Numbered from the stretch's first letter, positions 38,621 to 48,687 are shown. The stretch is DNA of 64,000 bases from Stenotrophomonas sp. 610A2 (GCF_030549615.1 NZ_CP130832.1:4216001-4280000), one strand, 5' to 3'. Notes: generated by a model from the sequence alone, not told the origin. Made by a program: numbers and translations.

Positions 38621-41600
38621 GTGGGCTTTTCGACTATCTTCATCCGGCGCCCGATCGCCACCTCCCTGTTGATGATCGGGCTGATGCTGCTGGGCATCCT
38701 CGGTTACCAGCGCCTGCCGGTTGCGGCCCTGCCCGAGATCGAAGCGCCCAGTCTGGTGGTGACCACCCAGTATCCGGGTGCCAGCGCGCAGACCATGGCC
38801 TCGCTGGTGACCACACCGCTGGAGCGGCAGCTGGGGCAGATTTCCGGGCTGGACATGATGACCTCCGATTCGTCGGCAGGGCTGTCCAGCATCGTGCTGC
38901 AGTTCTCGATGGAACGCGATCTGGATACCGCCGCGCAGGACGTGCAGGCGGCGATCCGCCAGGCCACCCTGCCCAGCTCGCTGCCCTACCAGCCGGTCTA
39001 CAACCGGGTGAATCCGGCCGATGCGCCGATCCTGACCCTGAAGCTGGCCTCGGACACGCGCCCGCTGCGTGAGGTCAACGACCTCGCCGACTCCATCCTC
39101 GCCCAACGCCTGTCGCAGACCGACGGCGTCGGCCTGGTCTCCATCGCCGGCAACGTGCGGCCCGCGGTGCGCATCCAGGTCAACCCGGCACAGCTGTCCA
39201 ACATGGGCATGACCCTGGAAGACCTGCGCAGTGCGCTGACCCAGGCCAACGTCAATGCGCCCAAGGGCTCGCTCAACGGCAAGACGCAGAGCTATACGCT
39301 GTCCACCAACGACCAGCTCAGCGACGCTGCCGACTACAACGACATCATCATCCGCTACCAGAACGGTGCGCCGGTGCGTCTGCGCGACGTCGCCAAGGTG
39401 GTCGATGGCGTCGAGAACGACCAGCTCGCCGCCTGGGCCGATGGCAAGCCGGCGGTGCTGCTGGAAGTACGCCGCCAGCCCGGTGCCAACATCGTCAAGA
39501 CGGTGGAGAACATCCGCCAGATCCTGCCCAACCTGCAGGGCATGCTGCCAGCCGACGTAAAGCTCGATGTGTTCTCCGACCGCACGGTGACCATCCGCGC
39601 CTCGGTGCATGACGTGCAGTTCACCTTGGTCCTCACCATCTGCCTGGTGGTGGCGGTGATCTTCGTGTTCCTGCGCCGCCTGTGGGCGACGGTGATCCCG
39701 TCGGTAGCGGTGCCGCTGTCCCTGCTCGGTACGTTCGGGGTGATGGCCTTCGCCGGCATGTCGCTGGACAACCTGTCGCTGATGGCGCTGACCGTGGCCA
39801 CCGGCTTCGTGGTCGACGATGCGATCGTGATGATCGAAAACATCGTGCGCTACATCGAGAAAGGCAAGGACGGCCAGGAAGCGGCGGAAATTGGTTCGCG
39901 CGAGATCGGCTTCACCGTGCTGTCGTTGACGGTGTCCCTGATCGCGGTATTCCTGCCGCTGATCCTGATGCCGGGCGTCACCGGCCGTTTGTTCCATGAG
40001 TTCGCGTGGGTGTTGTCGATTGCGGTCGCCATCTCGATGGTGATCTCGCTGACGCTGACGCCGATGATGTGCGCCTACCTGCTCAAGCCCGATGCGCTGC
40101 CGGAGGGCGACGACGCGCATGAGCGGACCGCGGCGGAAGGCAAGGTCACCGCCTGGTCGCGCCTGGTCGGCGTCTACGAGCGCACGCTGGACTGGGTGCT
40201 GCACCACCAGCCGCTGACCCTGGGCATCGCCCTGGCATCGGTCGCGTTGACCGTAGTGCTGTACATGGTGATCCCCAAGGGCCTGCTGCCCGACCAGGAC
40301 ACCGGCATGGTCACCGGCGTGGTCATCGCCGACCAGAACGTCGCCTTCGAGCAGATGCAGCAGCGCACGCAGGCCGTCGCCGCCGCACTGCAGAGTGATG
40401 AGGCTGTCACCGGCGTCGCCGCCTACATCGGCGCTGGCAGCATGAATCCCACCCTCAACCAGGGCCAGCTGAGCATCGTGCTCAAGGACCGTGGCGATCG
40501 TGATGGCTTGGATGTGATCCTGCCGCGTCTGCAGGCCGCGGCCGCGCATATCCCCGGCATCGCCCTGTACCTGAAGCCGGTACAGGACGTGACCCTGGAT
40601 ACACGCGTAGCCGCCACTGCCTACCAGTTCTCGCTGTCGGACATGGACAGCGCCGAGCTGGCCAAGCAGACCGAGCGTGTCACTGATGCGTTGCGACGGC
40701 TGCCGGAACTGGCCGATGTCGACGACAACCTGGCCAACCATGGCCGCGCGCTGCATGTGGAAGTGGACCGCGACAAGGCCAGCCGTTACGGCGTGCCGAT
40801 GCAGACCATCGACGACACGCTGTATGACGCCTACGGCCAGCGCCAGATCTCGACCATCTTCACCCAGCTCAACCAGTACCGCGTGGTGCTGGAAGTGGCG
40901 CCGGAGTTCCGCACCAGTGATGCGCTGATGAACCAGCTGGCGATCGGCAGCAATGGCAGCGGCACGCTCAGCGGCAGCAATGCCACCACCCTGGGCCAGG
41001 TGACCTCGAGCAATTCGTCCACCGCAACCGGCATCGGCAGTGCCAATACCGGCATCGCGCTGGGCGCAGGCGGCAGCATCCCGTTGTCGGCGATTGCCAG
41101 CGCCAAGCCCGGCACCGCACCGCTGATCGTCAGCCACCAGCAGCAGCTGCCGTCGGCGACGATCTCGTTCAACCTGGCACCGGGTTACTCACTGTCCGAA
41201 GGCGTGGATGCGATCAACAAGGCGGTAGCCGAGTTGGAGCTGCCGCAGCAGATGCAGGCGCAGTTCGTCGGCACCGCCGCCGAGTTCTCCAGCAGTCAGA
41301 CCGATGTGATCCTGTTGCTGCTGGCCGCCATCGCGGTGATCTACATCGTGCTCGGCGTGCTGTACGAAAGCTGGATCCATCCGCTGACCATCATCTCGAC
41401 CCTGCCGCCGGCCGGCGTCGGCGCACTGCTGGCCTTGTACCTGTGCGGCATGAGCCTGTCGGTGGATGGCATCGTCGGCATCGTGCTGCTGATCGGTATC
41501 GTCAAGAAGAACGCGATCATGATGATCGACTTCGCGCTCGACGCGCAGCGCTCCGGCGCCAATGCCTATGACGCGATCCGTCGCGCCTGCCTGCTGCGTT

Positions 41601-41845
41601 TCCGCCCGATCATGATGACTACCGCCGCGGCCATGCTTGGTGCCTTGCCGCTGGCCTTGGGCACTGGCATCGGTTCGGAGTTGCGGCGTCCGCTGGGTGT
41701 GGCCATCGTCGGCGGCCTGCTGCTGTCGCAGCTGGTGACGCTGTACACCACGCCGGTGATCTACCTGTACTTCGAGCGTCTGTCCGAGTGGGCGGCCAAG
41801 CGCCGCGAGCAACGCGCCGCTGCACGCCTGCAGACGGCACGGTAA
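38621..41845 (+). CDS. mdtB: RND multidrug efflux pump subunit (MdtB/SmeJ-like)
   Basis: About 1074 residues, an AcrB-superfamily proton antiporter with 12 membrane helices and two large periplasmic loops. Seen: STIFIRRPIATSLLMIG at the N-terminus, the conserved GFVVDDAIVMIENI segment in helix 4 with the proton-relay aspartates, and KKNAIMMIDFALD in the C-terminal half. Start GTG at 38621 has AGGAA eight bases upstream; an ATG at 38573 overlaps the mdtA stop and would add 16 residues. Near residues 785-850 it holds an unusual Ser/Gly/Asn-rich loop (GSNGSGTLSGSN). Confidence 0.92.
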   Translation: MGFSTIFIRRPIATSLLMIGLMLLGILGYQRLPVAALPEIEAPSLVVTTQYPGASAQTMASLVTTPLERQLGQISGLDMMTSDSSAGLSSIVLQFSMERDLDTAAQDVQAAIRQATLPSSLPYQPVYNRVNPADAPILTLKLASDTRPLREVNDLADSILAQRLSQTDGVGLVSIAGNVRPAVRIQVNPAQLSNMGMTLEDLRSALTQANVNAPKGSLNGKTQSYTLSTNDQLSDAADYNDIIIRYQNGAPVRLRDVAKVVDGVENDQLAAWADGKPAVLLEVRRQPGANIVKTVENIRQILPNLQGMLPADVKLDVFSDRTVTIRASVHDVQFTLVLTICLVVAVIFVFLRRLWATVIPSVAVPLSLLGTFGVMAFAGMSLDNLSLMALTVATGFVVDDAIVMIENIVRYIEKGKDGQEAAEIGSREIGFTVLSLTVSLIAVFLPLILMPGVTGRLFHEFAWVLSIAVAISMVISLTLTPMMCAYLLKPDALPEGDDAHERTAAEGKVTAWSRLVGVYERTLDWVLHHQPLTLGIALASVALTVVLYMVIPKGLLPDQDTGMVTGVVIADQNVAFEQMQQRTQAVAAALQSDEAVTGVAAYIGAGSMNPTLNQGQLSIVLKDRGDRDGLDVILPRLQAAAAHIPGIALYLKPVQDVTLDTRVAATAYQFSLSDMDSAELAKQTERVTDALRRLPELADVDDNLANHGRALHVEVDRDKASRYGVPMQTIDDTLYDAYGQRQISTIFTQLNQYRVVLEVAPEFRTSDALMNQLAIGSNGSGTLSGSNATTLGQVTSSNSSTATGIGSANTGIALGAGGSIPLSAIASAKPGTAPLIVSHQQQLPSATISFNLAPGYSLSEGVDAINKAVAELELPQQMQAQFVGTAAEFSSSQTDVILLLLAAIAVIYIVLGVLYESWIHPLTIISTLPPAGVGALLALYLCGMSLSVDGIVGIVLLIGIVKKNAIMMIDFALDAQRSGANAYDAIRRACLLRFRPIMMTTAAAMLGALPLALGTGIGSELRRPLGVAIVGGLLLSQLVTLYTTPVIYLYFERLSEWAAKRREQRAAARLQTAR

Positions 41846-41851
41846 GCGCGG

Positions 41852-44800
41852 ATGAACATCTCCGCGCCTTTCATCTCGCGCCCGATCGGCATCACCTTGC
41901 TGGCGATCGGTCTGTTCTTCGCCGGTCTGGTCTGCTACCTGCGGCTGGGCGTTGCCGCCCTGCCCAACCTCGCCATCCCGGTGATCTTCGTGCAGGCCTC
42001 CAATACCGGTGCCGACGCCAACACCATGGCGGCCACGGTCACCGCACCCTTGGAGCGGCACCTGGGCCAGGTGCCTGGCATCGACACCATGCGTTCCAGC
42101 AGCAGCGATGGCCGCAGCATGGTGTTTTTTATGTTCAACACCAGCCGCAACATCGATTCGGCCGCACAGGACGTGCAGGCTGCGATCAATGCGGCCATGG
42201 CCGACCTGCCGGCCGGCATCAATACGCCGACGTACCAGAAGGCCAACCCCAACGACGATCCGGTGATCGCGCTGGCACTGACCTCGGACACGCAGTCGGT
42301 GGCCGAGCTGTACAACACCGCCGATTCACTGCTGGCGCAGCGCCTGCGCCAGCTGCCCGGCGTCTCGCAGGTGGATATCGCCGGCGCTTCCACGCCGGCG
42401 GTGCGCGTCGACCTCAACCTGCGTGCGATGACGGCACTGGGCTTGAGCCCGGATGACCTGCGCAATGCGATGCGCGCAGCCAACGTCGCCTCGCCGCTGG
42501 GCTTCCTCAGCGACGGCAGCAGCCAGACCGCGATCATCCTCAATGACCAGATCCGCAAGGCCTCGGATTTCGCCAACGTCGCCATCTCCACCCATGACGG
42601 CGCAGTCGTCCGGCTGAAGGACGTGGCCACGGTCTACGACGGCCAACAGGATGCTTATCAAGCGGCCTGGTTCAACGGCAAGCGCGGCGTGCTGATGTAT
42701 GTCTACCTGCGCAGCGGTGACAACCTGGTCGCCACGGTTGATCGGGTAAAGGCGGCCATTCCCTCGCTCACCGGTTATCTGGATGCCGGCAGCACGCTGA
42801 CCCCGTATTTCGACCGCACGCCGACCATCCGCGCTTCGCTGGCCGAAGTACAGATCACCTTGATGATCAGCCTGCTGATGGTAATCCTGACCATGGCGCT
42901 GTTCCTGCGCCGGCTGGCACCGACGCTGATTGCCGCAGTGACCGTCCCGCTGTCGCTGGCCGGTGCCGCGCTGGTGATGTATGCGCTGGACTTCACCCTC
43001 AACAACCTCACCCTGCTGGCGCTGGTGATCGCGATTGGCTTCGTCGTCGACGATGCCATCGTGGTGATCGAGAACGTCATGCGCCACCTCGACGAGGGCA
43101 TGCCGCGGCGTGAAGCGGCGATGGCGGGAGCACGCGAGATCGGCTTCACCATCGTCTCGATCACCGCCTCGCTGATCGCGGTATTCCTGCCGATCATCTT
43201 CGCCCAGGGCATGATCGGCGCGTTCTTCCGCGAGTTCACGCTTACCCTGGTTGCGGCGATCCTGGTCTCGGCGGTGGTCTCGCTGACCCTGACCCCGGCA
43301 CTGTGCGCGCGCTTCCTGCATCCGCATGCCGAAGGTGCACGCGATACCCGCACCAATCGCATGCTGGACCGCGTGCATGAAGGCATGCTCAAGGTCTATA
43401 CGGTCGCGCTGGATTTCTCGCTGCGCCATGCCTTGCTGCTGTCACTGACGCCGTTGCTGCTGATCGTGGCCACGTTCTATCTGGCCGGCTCGGTCAGCAA
43501 GGGCCAGTTCCCCGAACAGGACACCGGCCTGATCTGGGGCCGCGCCAGCTCCAGCGCCACTGTCTCGTTCCAGGAAATGGCCGAGCGCCAGCGCCGGCTC
43601 AGCGATACCTTCCTGGCCGACCCTGCGGTGAAGATGGTCGGCTCTCGCCTGGGTTCCAGCCGCCAGGGCAGCAGCGCACAGTTCAACATCGAACTGCATA
43701 CCGAGAAGGAAGGCCGCAAGGAGCCCACCAATGTGGTGGTCAGCCGGCTCAGCGCCAAGGCGGCGCAGTTCCCGGATCTGGATGTGCGTCTGCGCGCGAT
43801 CCAGGACCTTCCCTCCGACGGCGGCGGTGGCGGCTCACAGGGCGCGCAGAACCGCGTGACCCTGCAGGGCAACGACGCCGAACAGCTGGCCGAATGGCTG
43901 CCCAAGCTGGTGACCGCGCTGAAGCAGCATCCGCAATTGCGCGATGTCGGCTCCGACGTGGACAAGGGCGGCTTGATGCAGAAGATCGTCATCGACCGCG
44001 AGAAGGCCTCGCGCCTTGGCGTGACCATTGGTGCCATCGACGGCGCGCTGTACGGCGCCTTCGGCCAGCGCCAGATCTCCACCATCTATGCCGATCTCAA
44101 TCAGTACGGCGTGGTCGTCAATGCACTGCCCAGCCAGACCGGCAGCCCGGCCGCGATTGAAGACCTGTATGTGCCGTCCAAGAGCGGGCAGATGATTCCG
44201 CTGACCGCACTGGCCCATCAGGAAGCCGGCCTGGCACCATCGCAGGTCACCCACCAGAACCAGTACACGGTGATGGACCTGAGCTACAACCTTGCCCCCG
44301 GCGTAAGCAGCGGCGAAGGCGATGCCATCGTCAAATCGGTGATCGAAGGCCTGCGCATGCCCGGCGATATCCGCCAGGCCGCGCCCGGTGGTTTCCGCCA
44401 GGCAATGGACCCGGTGGCGATGCTGATGCTGATCATCGCAGCCATCGCCACGGTCTACATCGTGCTCGGCATGCTCTACGAGAACCTGGTGCATCCGGTG
44501 ACCATCCTGTCCACGTTGCCGGCAGCGGGCATGGGTGCCTTGCTGGCCTTGTGGGTAACCAATACCGATCTGTCGATCATCTCGATGATCGCGCTGGTGT
44601 TGCTGATCGGCATCGTCAAGAAGAACGCGATCATGATGATCGACTTCGCCCTGGTGGCGCAGCGCGTGCACGGCAAGTCGCCGGCCGAAGCAGTGCGCGA
44701 AGCCAGCATCGTGCGTTTCCGCCCGATCATGATGACCACGATGGTCGCCATTCTTGCGGCACTACCGCTGGCGATTGGCCTGGGTGAGGGCTCCGAGCTG

Positions 44801-44971
44801 CGGCGCCCACTGGGCATCGCAATGATCGGCGGCCTGCTGATCTCGCAGAGCCTGACCCTGCTCAGCACCCCGGCCTTGTACGTGATCTTCTCCTGCCTGC
44901 AGCAGCATTGGCGCAACTGGCGCGCACGCAGCAAGGAACGCAAGCGCCTGCGCAAGCTCGCACGCGCGTGA
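41852..44971 (+). CDS. mdtC: RND multidrug efflux pump subunit (MdtC/SmeK-like)
   Basis: A 1039-residue RND pump related to but distinct from the preceding gene product. It begins ISAPFISRPIGITLLAIGLF and has GFVVDDAIVVIENVM and KKNAIMMIDFALV. It starts six bases after the previous stop. In the MdtBC pair the two different subunits form a mixed trimer, and SmeJ/SmeK are expected to do likewise. Substrates of MdtABC include bile salts and novobiocin; those of this pump are not predictable from sequence. A SMAG-free repeat block follows. Confidence 0.93.
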   Translation: MNISAPFISRPIGITLLAIGLFFAGLVCYLRLGVAALPNLAIPVIFVQASNTGADANTMAATVTAPLERHLGQVPGIDTMRSSSSDGRSMVFFMFNTSRNIDSAAQDVQAAINAAMADLPAGINTPTYQKANPNDDPVIALALTSDTQSVAELYNTADSLLAQRLRQLPGVSQVDIAGASTPAVRVDLNLRAMTALGLSPDDLRNAMRAANVASPLGFLSDGSSQTAIILNDQIRKASDFANVAISTHDGAVVRLKDVATVYDGQQDAYQAAWFNGKRGVLMYVYLRSGDNLVATVDRVKAAIPSLTGYLDAGSTLTPYFDRTPTIRASLAEVQITLMISLLMVILTMALFLRRLAPTLIAAVTVPLSLAGAALVMYALDFTLNNLTLLALVIAIGFVVDDAIVVIENVMRHLDEGMPRREAAMAGAREIGFTIVSITASLIAVFLPIIFAQGMIGAFFREFTLTLVAAILVSAVVSLTLTPALCARFLHPHAEGARDTRTNRMLDRVHEGMLKVYTVALDFSLRHALLLSLTPLLLIVATFYLAGSVSKGQFPEQDTGLIWGRASSSATVSFQEMAERQRRLSDTFLADPAVKMVGSRLGSSRQGSSAQFNIELHTEKEGRKEPTNVVVSRLSAKAAQFPDLDVRLRAIQDLPSDGGGGGSQGAQNRVTLQGNDAEQLAEWLPKLVTALKQHPQLRDVGSDVDKGGLMQKIVIDREKASRLGVTIGAIDGALYGAFGQRQISTIYADLNQYGVVVNALPSQTGSPAAIEDLYVPSKSGQMIPLTALAHQEAGLAPSQVTHQNQYTVMDLSYNLAPGVSSGEGDAIVKSVIEGLRMPGDIRQAAPGGFRQAMDPVAMLMLIIAAIATVYIVLGMLYENLVHPVTILSTLPAAGMGALLALWVTNTDLSIISMIALVLLIGIVKKNAIMMIDFALVAQRVHGKSPAEAVREASIVRFRPIMMTTMVAILAALPLAIGLGEGSELRRPLGIAMIGGLLISQSLTLLSTPALYVIFSCLQQHWRNWRARSKERKRLRKLARA

Positions 44972-44974
44972 TCC

Positions 44975-45260
44975 ACCCCCTCCCTTGCGCGCAGCGCAGG
45001 GGAGGGATGCTCTGGCTGCTGCTCTGGCTGCTGCTCCGGTTGTCGCCTTAGCCCTTCTCCCGCCTGCGGGAGAAGGGTTGGGATGAGGGGAGCTTTGGCT
45101 TTGGCTTTGGCTTTGGCTTTGGCTTTGGCTTCAGATTTTGAGTTACATGCACGCCGCGACCCATGCGAAAAAAGGCAGCAGCCAAAGCAGCAGCAACAAT
45201 GCAAAAGCTCACCCCTCCCCAACCCTCTCCTGCGCTATGCGCAAGGGAGGGGGCTGAAAG
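44975..45260. repeat. repeat block with (CTTTGG)6
   Basis: Holds CCCTCCCTTGCGC...GCAGGGGAGGG (44977-45007), a doubled 12-mer CTCTGGCTGCTG, a CCCTTCTCCCGCCTGCGGGA hairpin block (about 45053-45079), six CTTTGG units (45093-45128) and a CCCTCTCCTGCGC...AGGGAGGG block (to 45252). The spacer 44972-45362 contains no gene. Confidence 0.9.
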
Positions 45261-45362
45261 CCGCTGCACTGCGCGCAACGGAGGCGTAAAGCTGGCCCTC
45301 CGCAGCCACTTCTGCCACCGTATAGCGGCACCACGCTCCCGTCAGACACGACTGGTACCGCA

Positions 45363-46472
45363 ATGCCCCTATTCAAATTCACCCGCCACGGCGGGCAAGC
45401 GCGCGACAGCCAGCCGCACTCTCCCCTGCCCTGGATCGCATTGATCGCGCTGATCCTCGGCGCAGTCGCACTCGGCTTTGCCTGGCTCGCCGGCTGGATC
45501 GGTCGCGATCGGCTGACGGCCCAGAACTTCACCGACGCCATCGAAGCCACCGGCGCCAACCACCCCGGCTTTCGTCGCGCCCACAGCAAGGGCGTCTGCG
45601 TAAGCGGCTGGTTCGAACCGAGCGCACAGGCGCCACAGCTGTCACATGCCCGCATGTTCGAACAGCAACGCGTGCCGGTACTCGGCCGCCTGTCGATAGG
45701 CGGCGGCAACCCGCATGGCGCCGACAACAGCGCGCGCGTGCGCAGCATCGCCATGCAGCTGAGCAGCGACGATGGCCAGCAGTGGCGCATGGCAATGAAC
45801 AGCTTCCCGTTCCTCGCCGTGGCCACGCCGGAAGCCTTCTACGAGCAGACCCGCGCGCAGATCCCCGACCCGGCCACCGGCAAGCCCGACCCGGTAAAAC
45901 TGGCGGCGATCCAGGAAAAGTACCCCAGCGCCCGTGCCTTCACCCAGTGGGCCAAGACCGCGCCGTGGACCGACAGCTGGGCCAGCACCGAGTTCAACAG
46001 CGTCAACAGCTTCTGGTTCACCAACGCACAGGGGCAACGCCGTGCAGTGCGTTGGCGCTGGCAGCCACAGGCCACGCCGCGTGAACTGGATGCCGCAAGC
46101 CGCGAACAGGCCGGTGTGGATTTCCTCAGCCAGGATCTGCAGCAGCGGCTCGCACAGGGCCCGGTTCGCTGGAACTTGGTGGTAACGCTTGCCAGTTCAC
46201 AGGACGCGATCAATGACCCGTCGGTGCCATGGCCGGCCGAGCGCGAACAAGTGGTCGCCGGCGTCCTCAACATCGACCAGATGCAACCGCAGGAACAAGG
46301 CAGCTGCAATGACCTCAACTTCGACCCGCTGATCCTTCCGGACGGCGTTGAAGGCAGCGACGACCCCATTCTCGCCGCGCGTTCGGCGGTGTACTCGCAG
46401 TCCTTCAATCGCCGCGAGCGCGAGCGCGCCACCGGTGATGCCGCCCGTGACAACGCGCAGGTGCAACCATGA
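45363..46472 (+). CDS. membrane-anchored catalase-family peroxidase
   Basis: 369 residues. One N-terminal membrane helix (WIALIALILGAVALGFAWLA) puts the catalytic part in the periplasm. The catalase fold is shortened compared with the ~480-residue core of true catalases. His74 in AHSKGVCVSG and the proximal haem ligand pattern R340-xxx-Y344 (RSAVYSQS) are present. Such SrpA-like mini-catalases usually act as haem peroxidases. Its stop overlaps the start of a cytochrome b561 gene in ATGA, which suggests that the b561 supplies electrons. Confidence 0.88.
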   Translation: MPLFKFTRHGGQARDSQPHSPLPWIALIALILGAVALGFAWLAGWIGRDRLTAQNFTDAIEATGANHPGFRRAHSKGVCVSGWFEPSAQAPQLSHARMFEQQRVPVLGRLSIGGGNPHGADNSARVRSIAMQLSSDDGQQWRMAMNSFPFLAVATPEAFYEQTRAQIPDPATGKPDPVKLAAIQEKYPSARAFTQWAKTAPWTDSWASTEFNSVNSFWFTNAQGQRRAVRWRWQPQATPRELDAASREQAGVDFLSQDLQQRLAQGPVRWNLVVTLASSQDAINDPSVPWPAEREQVVAGVLNIDQMQPQEQGSCNDLNFDPLILPDGVEGSDDPILAARSAVYSQSFNRRERERATGDAARDNAQVQP

Positions 46473-47008
46473 GCAGCAGCAATGGCCACTTCAACCTGCT
46501 GGCGCGCGTGCTGCACTGGAGCATGGCGCTGCTGATCCTGGCGATGCTGTTCATCGGCGTGTCCATGGTTGCCTCGGTGCACCTGCGTCCTGGCCTGATC
46601 AACCTGCACCGACCACTCGGCATCCTGATCCTGCTACTGGCCGTGCTGCGCCTGTACAACCGCCTGCGTCACCGGCCGCCACCGCTACCTGCTGACCTGC
46701 CGGCGTGGCAGGCCTGGGCTGCGACCGCTTCGCATTGGCTGTTGTATGCATTGATGCTGGCGATGCCGCTGATCGGCTGGGCGATGTTGTCGGCGGGCGG
46801 CTATCCCATCGTGTTGTGGGGCGGCGTGCAGCTGCCACCCATCGTGCCGCATACGCCATCGCTGTACGCACTGCTGCGCAATGCCCATAGCCTGCTCGCC
46901 TACCTGCTGTTCGCCACGGTGCTGATGCATGTGGGCGCCGCCTTGTTCCACGCCTGGGTGCGACGCGACGGCGTGTTCCAGGCGATGGCGCGCGGCCCGC
47001 GCCGCTGA
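46469..47008 (+). CDS. cytochrome b561
   Basis: 179 residues with four membrane helices. Histidines for two haems b are placed as in the bacterial b561 (CybB) family: ARVLHWSMALLIL in helix 1, NLHRPLGI in helix 2, ASHWLLYALML in helix 3 and VLMHVGAALFH in helix 4. It moves electrons between quinol and a periplasmic acceptor. It is translationally coupled to the peroxidase gene, so a quinol-peroxide reductase pair is a reasonable inference. Confidence 0.9.
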   Translation: MSSSNGHFNLLARVLHWSMALLILAMLFIGVSMVASVHLRPGLINLHRPLGILILLLAVLRLYNRLRHRPPPLPADLPAWQAWAATASHWLLYALMLAMPLIGWAMLSAGGYPIVLWGGVQLPPIVPHTPSLYALLRNAHSLLAYLLFATVLMHVGAALFHAWVRRDGVFQAMARGPRR

Positions 47009-47013
47009 TGCAC

Positions 47014-47784
47014 TCAGGGCGCGGGCGGCTTGCCCTCGCCCTTGCCGGTAGCGGCCCAGTAAATGCCGCCGTACAGGTGCTCCAGGTAGCGCGGATCGTT
47101 ATAGGCCTCGGCCTGATGACCCAGCGCGGTCGCGAATATGCGCCCGCCTTCGAAGCGGTGATACCAGGCCACCGGATGATCCCTGCCCATGCCCTTGGCA
47201 ACCTGGCCCGGCCATATCAGCGTGGGATCGTAGCTGCGCTCATCGACCGCCAGCAGCGTGACCAGGTCATTGCTGTATGGCGGGTCGTACTCGTACCACT
47301 CATCACTCCATAGCCAGCGCTGCGGAAGACCTGCAGTCGCCGGGAAATCACGGTTGACCACATCGACCATGGCGGTCTGCAGATAGGGATGAGTGCGGAA
47401 TGAGCGGCCAATCATGCGGTCGTACCATTCCCACTCCCCGCGCCGTATCGCGAACGCCTTGTGCACGGCCACCACACCGCCACCATTCCGCACGTACTGC
47501 TGGAATTTCTCGCGCTGCGTGGGCGACAGCTCGGTGGCTGGAGTGTTGAGCAATACGATGGCGTCGTACTGCGCCAGGTCCTGATCGAAGGCACTGGTGT
47601 TCCACGCCCAGGTCAGCGCGAAGTAGTGCTGTCGCGCCAATGCCTCGAACTGCGGCTTGGCCATCGGGATGTAGTCATGGTGGTATTGATTGGGGATTGC
47701 AGCGACCAGTACCTTGAACTGCTGCGCCCAGGCCGGGCTGCAGATACACAGCACTACCGCCAACATCCAGCATCTACGTCGCAT
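47014..47784 (-). CDS. secreted ThuA-like domain protein
   Basis: 256 residues with a signal peptide (MLAVVLCICSPAWAQ). The ThuA-like fold, related to class I glutamine amidotransferases, is seen in FKVLVAAIPNQYHHDYIPMA, YDAIVLLNTPATELSPTQ, NGGGVVAVHKAF and the C-terminal GGRIFATALGHQAEAYNDP. Members are linked to sugar metabolism or found as domains of putative glycosidases; no reaction is established. It converges with the b561 gene, five bases apart. It probably acts in the periplasm. Confidence 0.85.
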   Translation of the reverse strand: MRRRCWMLAVVLCICSPAWAQQFKVLVAAIPNQYHHDYIPMAKPQFEALARQHYFALTWAWNTSAFDQDLAQYDAIVLLNTPATELSPTQREKFQQYVRNGGGVVAVHKAFAIRRGEWEWYDRMIGRSFRTHPYLQTAMVDVVNRDFPATAGLPQRWLWSDEWYEYDPPYSNDLVTLLAVDERSYDPTLIWPGQVAKGMGRDHPVAWYHRFEGGRIFATALGHQAEAYNDPRYLEHLYGGIYWAATGKGEGKPPAP

Positions 47785-47892
47785 GTCCAGTTCCTGCCCG
47801 GGGTTGCAGCGAGCATAGTGTGCTGTCGATGCGGCAACGGCGGTGTTGCTGAAATTTCATAGCTCCCGCGGATAAAGGCATACCGCCCCCGT

Positions 47893-48088
47893 TTGTAGGA
47901 GCGGCGTAAGCCGCGAAGCACGTAACGTGTCCGATGCGATGGGATCCGGCTCGCACGGAACCAGTCTGCCGAGCTGGCTCGGCGCTACGTTGGTTGGGCT
48001 TGTTGGGGAGGCCCCTGCCGAGCATGGCTCGGCACTACGTTGGTTGGGCTTGTGGGGAAAGCCTCTGCCGAGCATGGCTCGGCACTAC
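47893..48088. repeat. GGCGT palindrome plus SMAG copies reaching into the regulator gene
   Basis: A TTGTAGGAGCGGCGTAAGCC palindrome (47893-47920), a degenerate SMAG (about 47968-47989) and two reversed SMAGs (about 48016-48038 and 48066-48088). The last one overlaps the end of the response-regulator gene and supplies its TAG stop codon. No gene is seen between 47785 and 48084. Confidence 0.88.
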
Positions 48089-48687
48089 AGCCAGCCCTTT
48101 TGGCGTGCTACCCGGTGCGCTTCTATGCGGTTGGCCACGCCGAGCTTGCCGATGCATTCGGACAGGTAGTTACGCACGGTGCCGTGCGACAGGCCGAGCT
48201 GCTCGGCGATCTCATTGGCCGAGCGGCCCTCACCGGCCAGTCGCAACACCTGCCGCTCACGATCATTCAACGGATCAGCCTCCGACCAGGCTTCCACCGC
48301 CAGCTGCGGATCGATCGCGCGACCACCGCGTTGCACCTGACGCAGGGCATCCGCCAGTTTCTCGGCAGGCGCGTCCTTGAGCAGATAACCCTGCACGCCC
48401 GCATCCAAGGCGCGTCGCAGGAAGCCGCTGCGGGCAAACGTGGTCACGATCACCACCTTGATTGGCAGTTGGTGACGTTGCACGCGTTGCGCCAACTCCA
48501 GCCCGGTCAGCAGCGGCATTTCAATATCGGTGACGAGGATATCCGGCTTCAGCCGCTGCAGTTCGCGCCAGGCGATCTCACCATCGGCGGCCGTGCCTAT
48601 CACTTCGATATCGGATTCAAGATTGAGCAAGGCCGACAACGCACCGCGCACCATCGCCTGATCTTCGGCCAACAAGATGCGGATCAT
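48085..48687 (-). CDS. NarL/FixJ-family response regulator
   Basis: A 200-residue regulator. The receiver domain has E8/D9, the phospho-acceptor D54 (LVTDIEMP) and K105 (LLKDAPAE). The LuxR-type HTH is LNDRERQVLRLAGEGRSANEIAEQLGLSHGTVRNYLSE. The start overlaps the kinase stop in ATGA. It resembles the DesR group, partner of DesK-type kinases. The ABC-2 exporter encoded just upstream is a likely target. The stop codon TAG lies inside a SMAG repeat. Confidence 0.93.
   Translation of the reverse strand: MIRILLAEDQAMVRGALSALLNLESDIEVIGTAADGEIAWRELQRLKPDILVTDIEMPLLTGLELAQRVQRHQLPIKVVIVTTFARSGFLRRALDAGVQGYLLKDAPAEKLADALRQVQRGGRAIDPQLAVEAWSEADPLNDRERQVLRLAGEGRSANEIAEQLGLSHGTVRNYLSECIGKLGVANRIEAHRVARQKGWL

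Noticed and set aside
38315..41137. A 940-codon open frame antisense to the first RND pump gene
   Set aside because: Shadow of the pump gene; composition rich in His, Arg and Gln with no motif, no ribosome-binding site.
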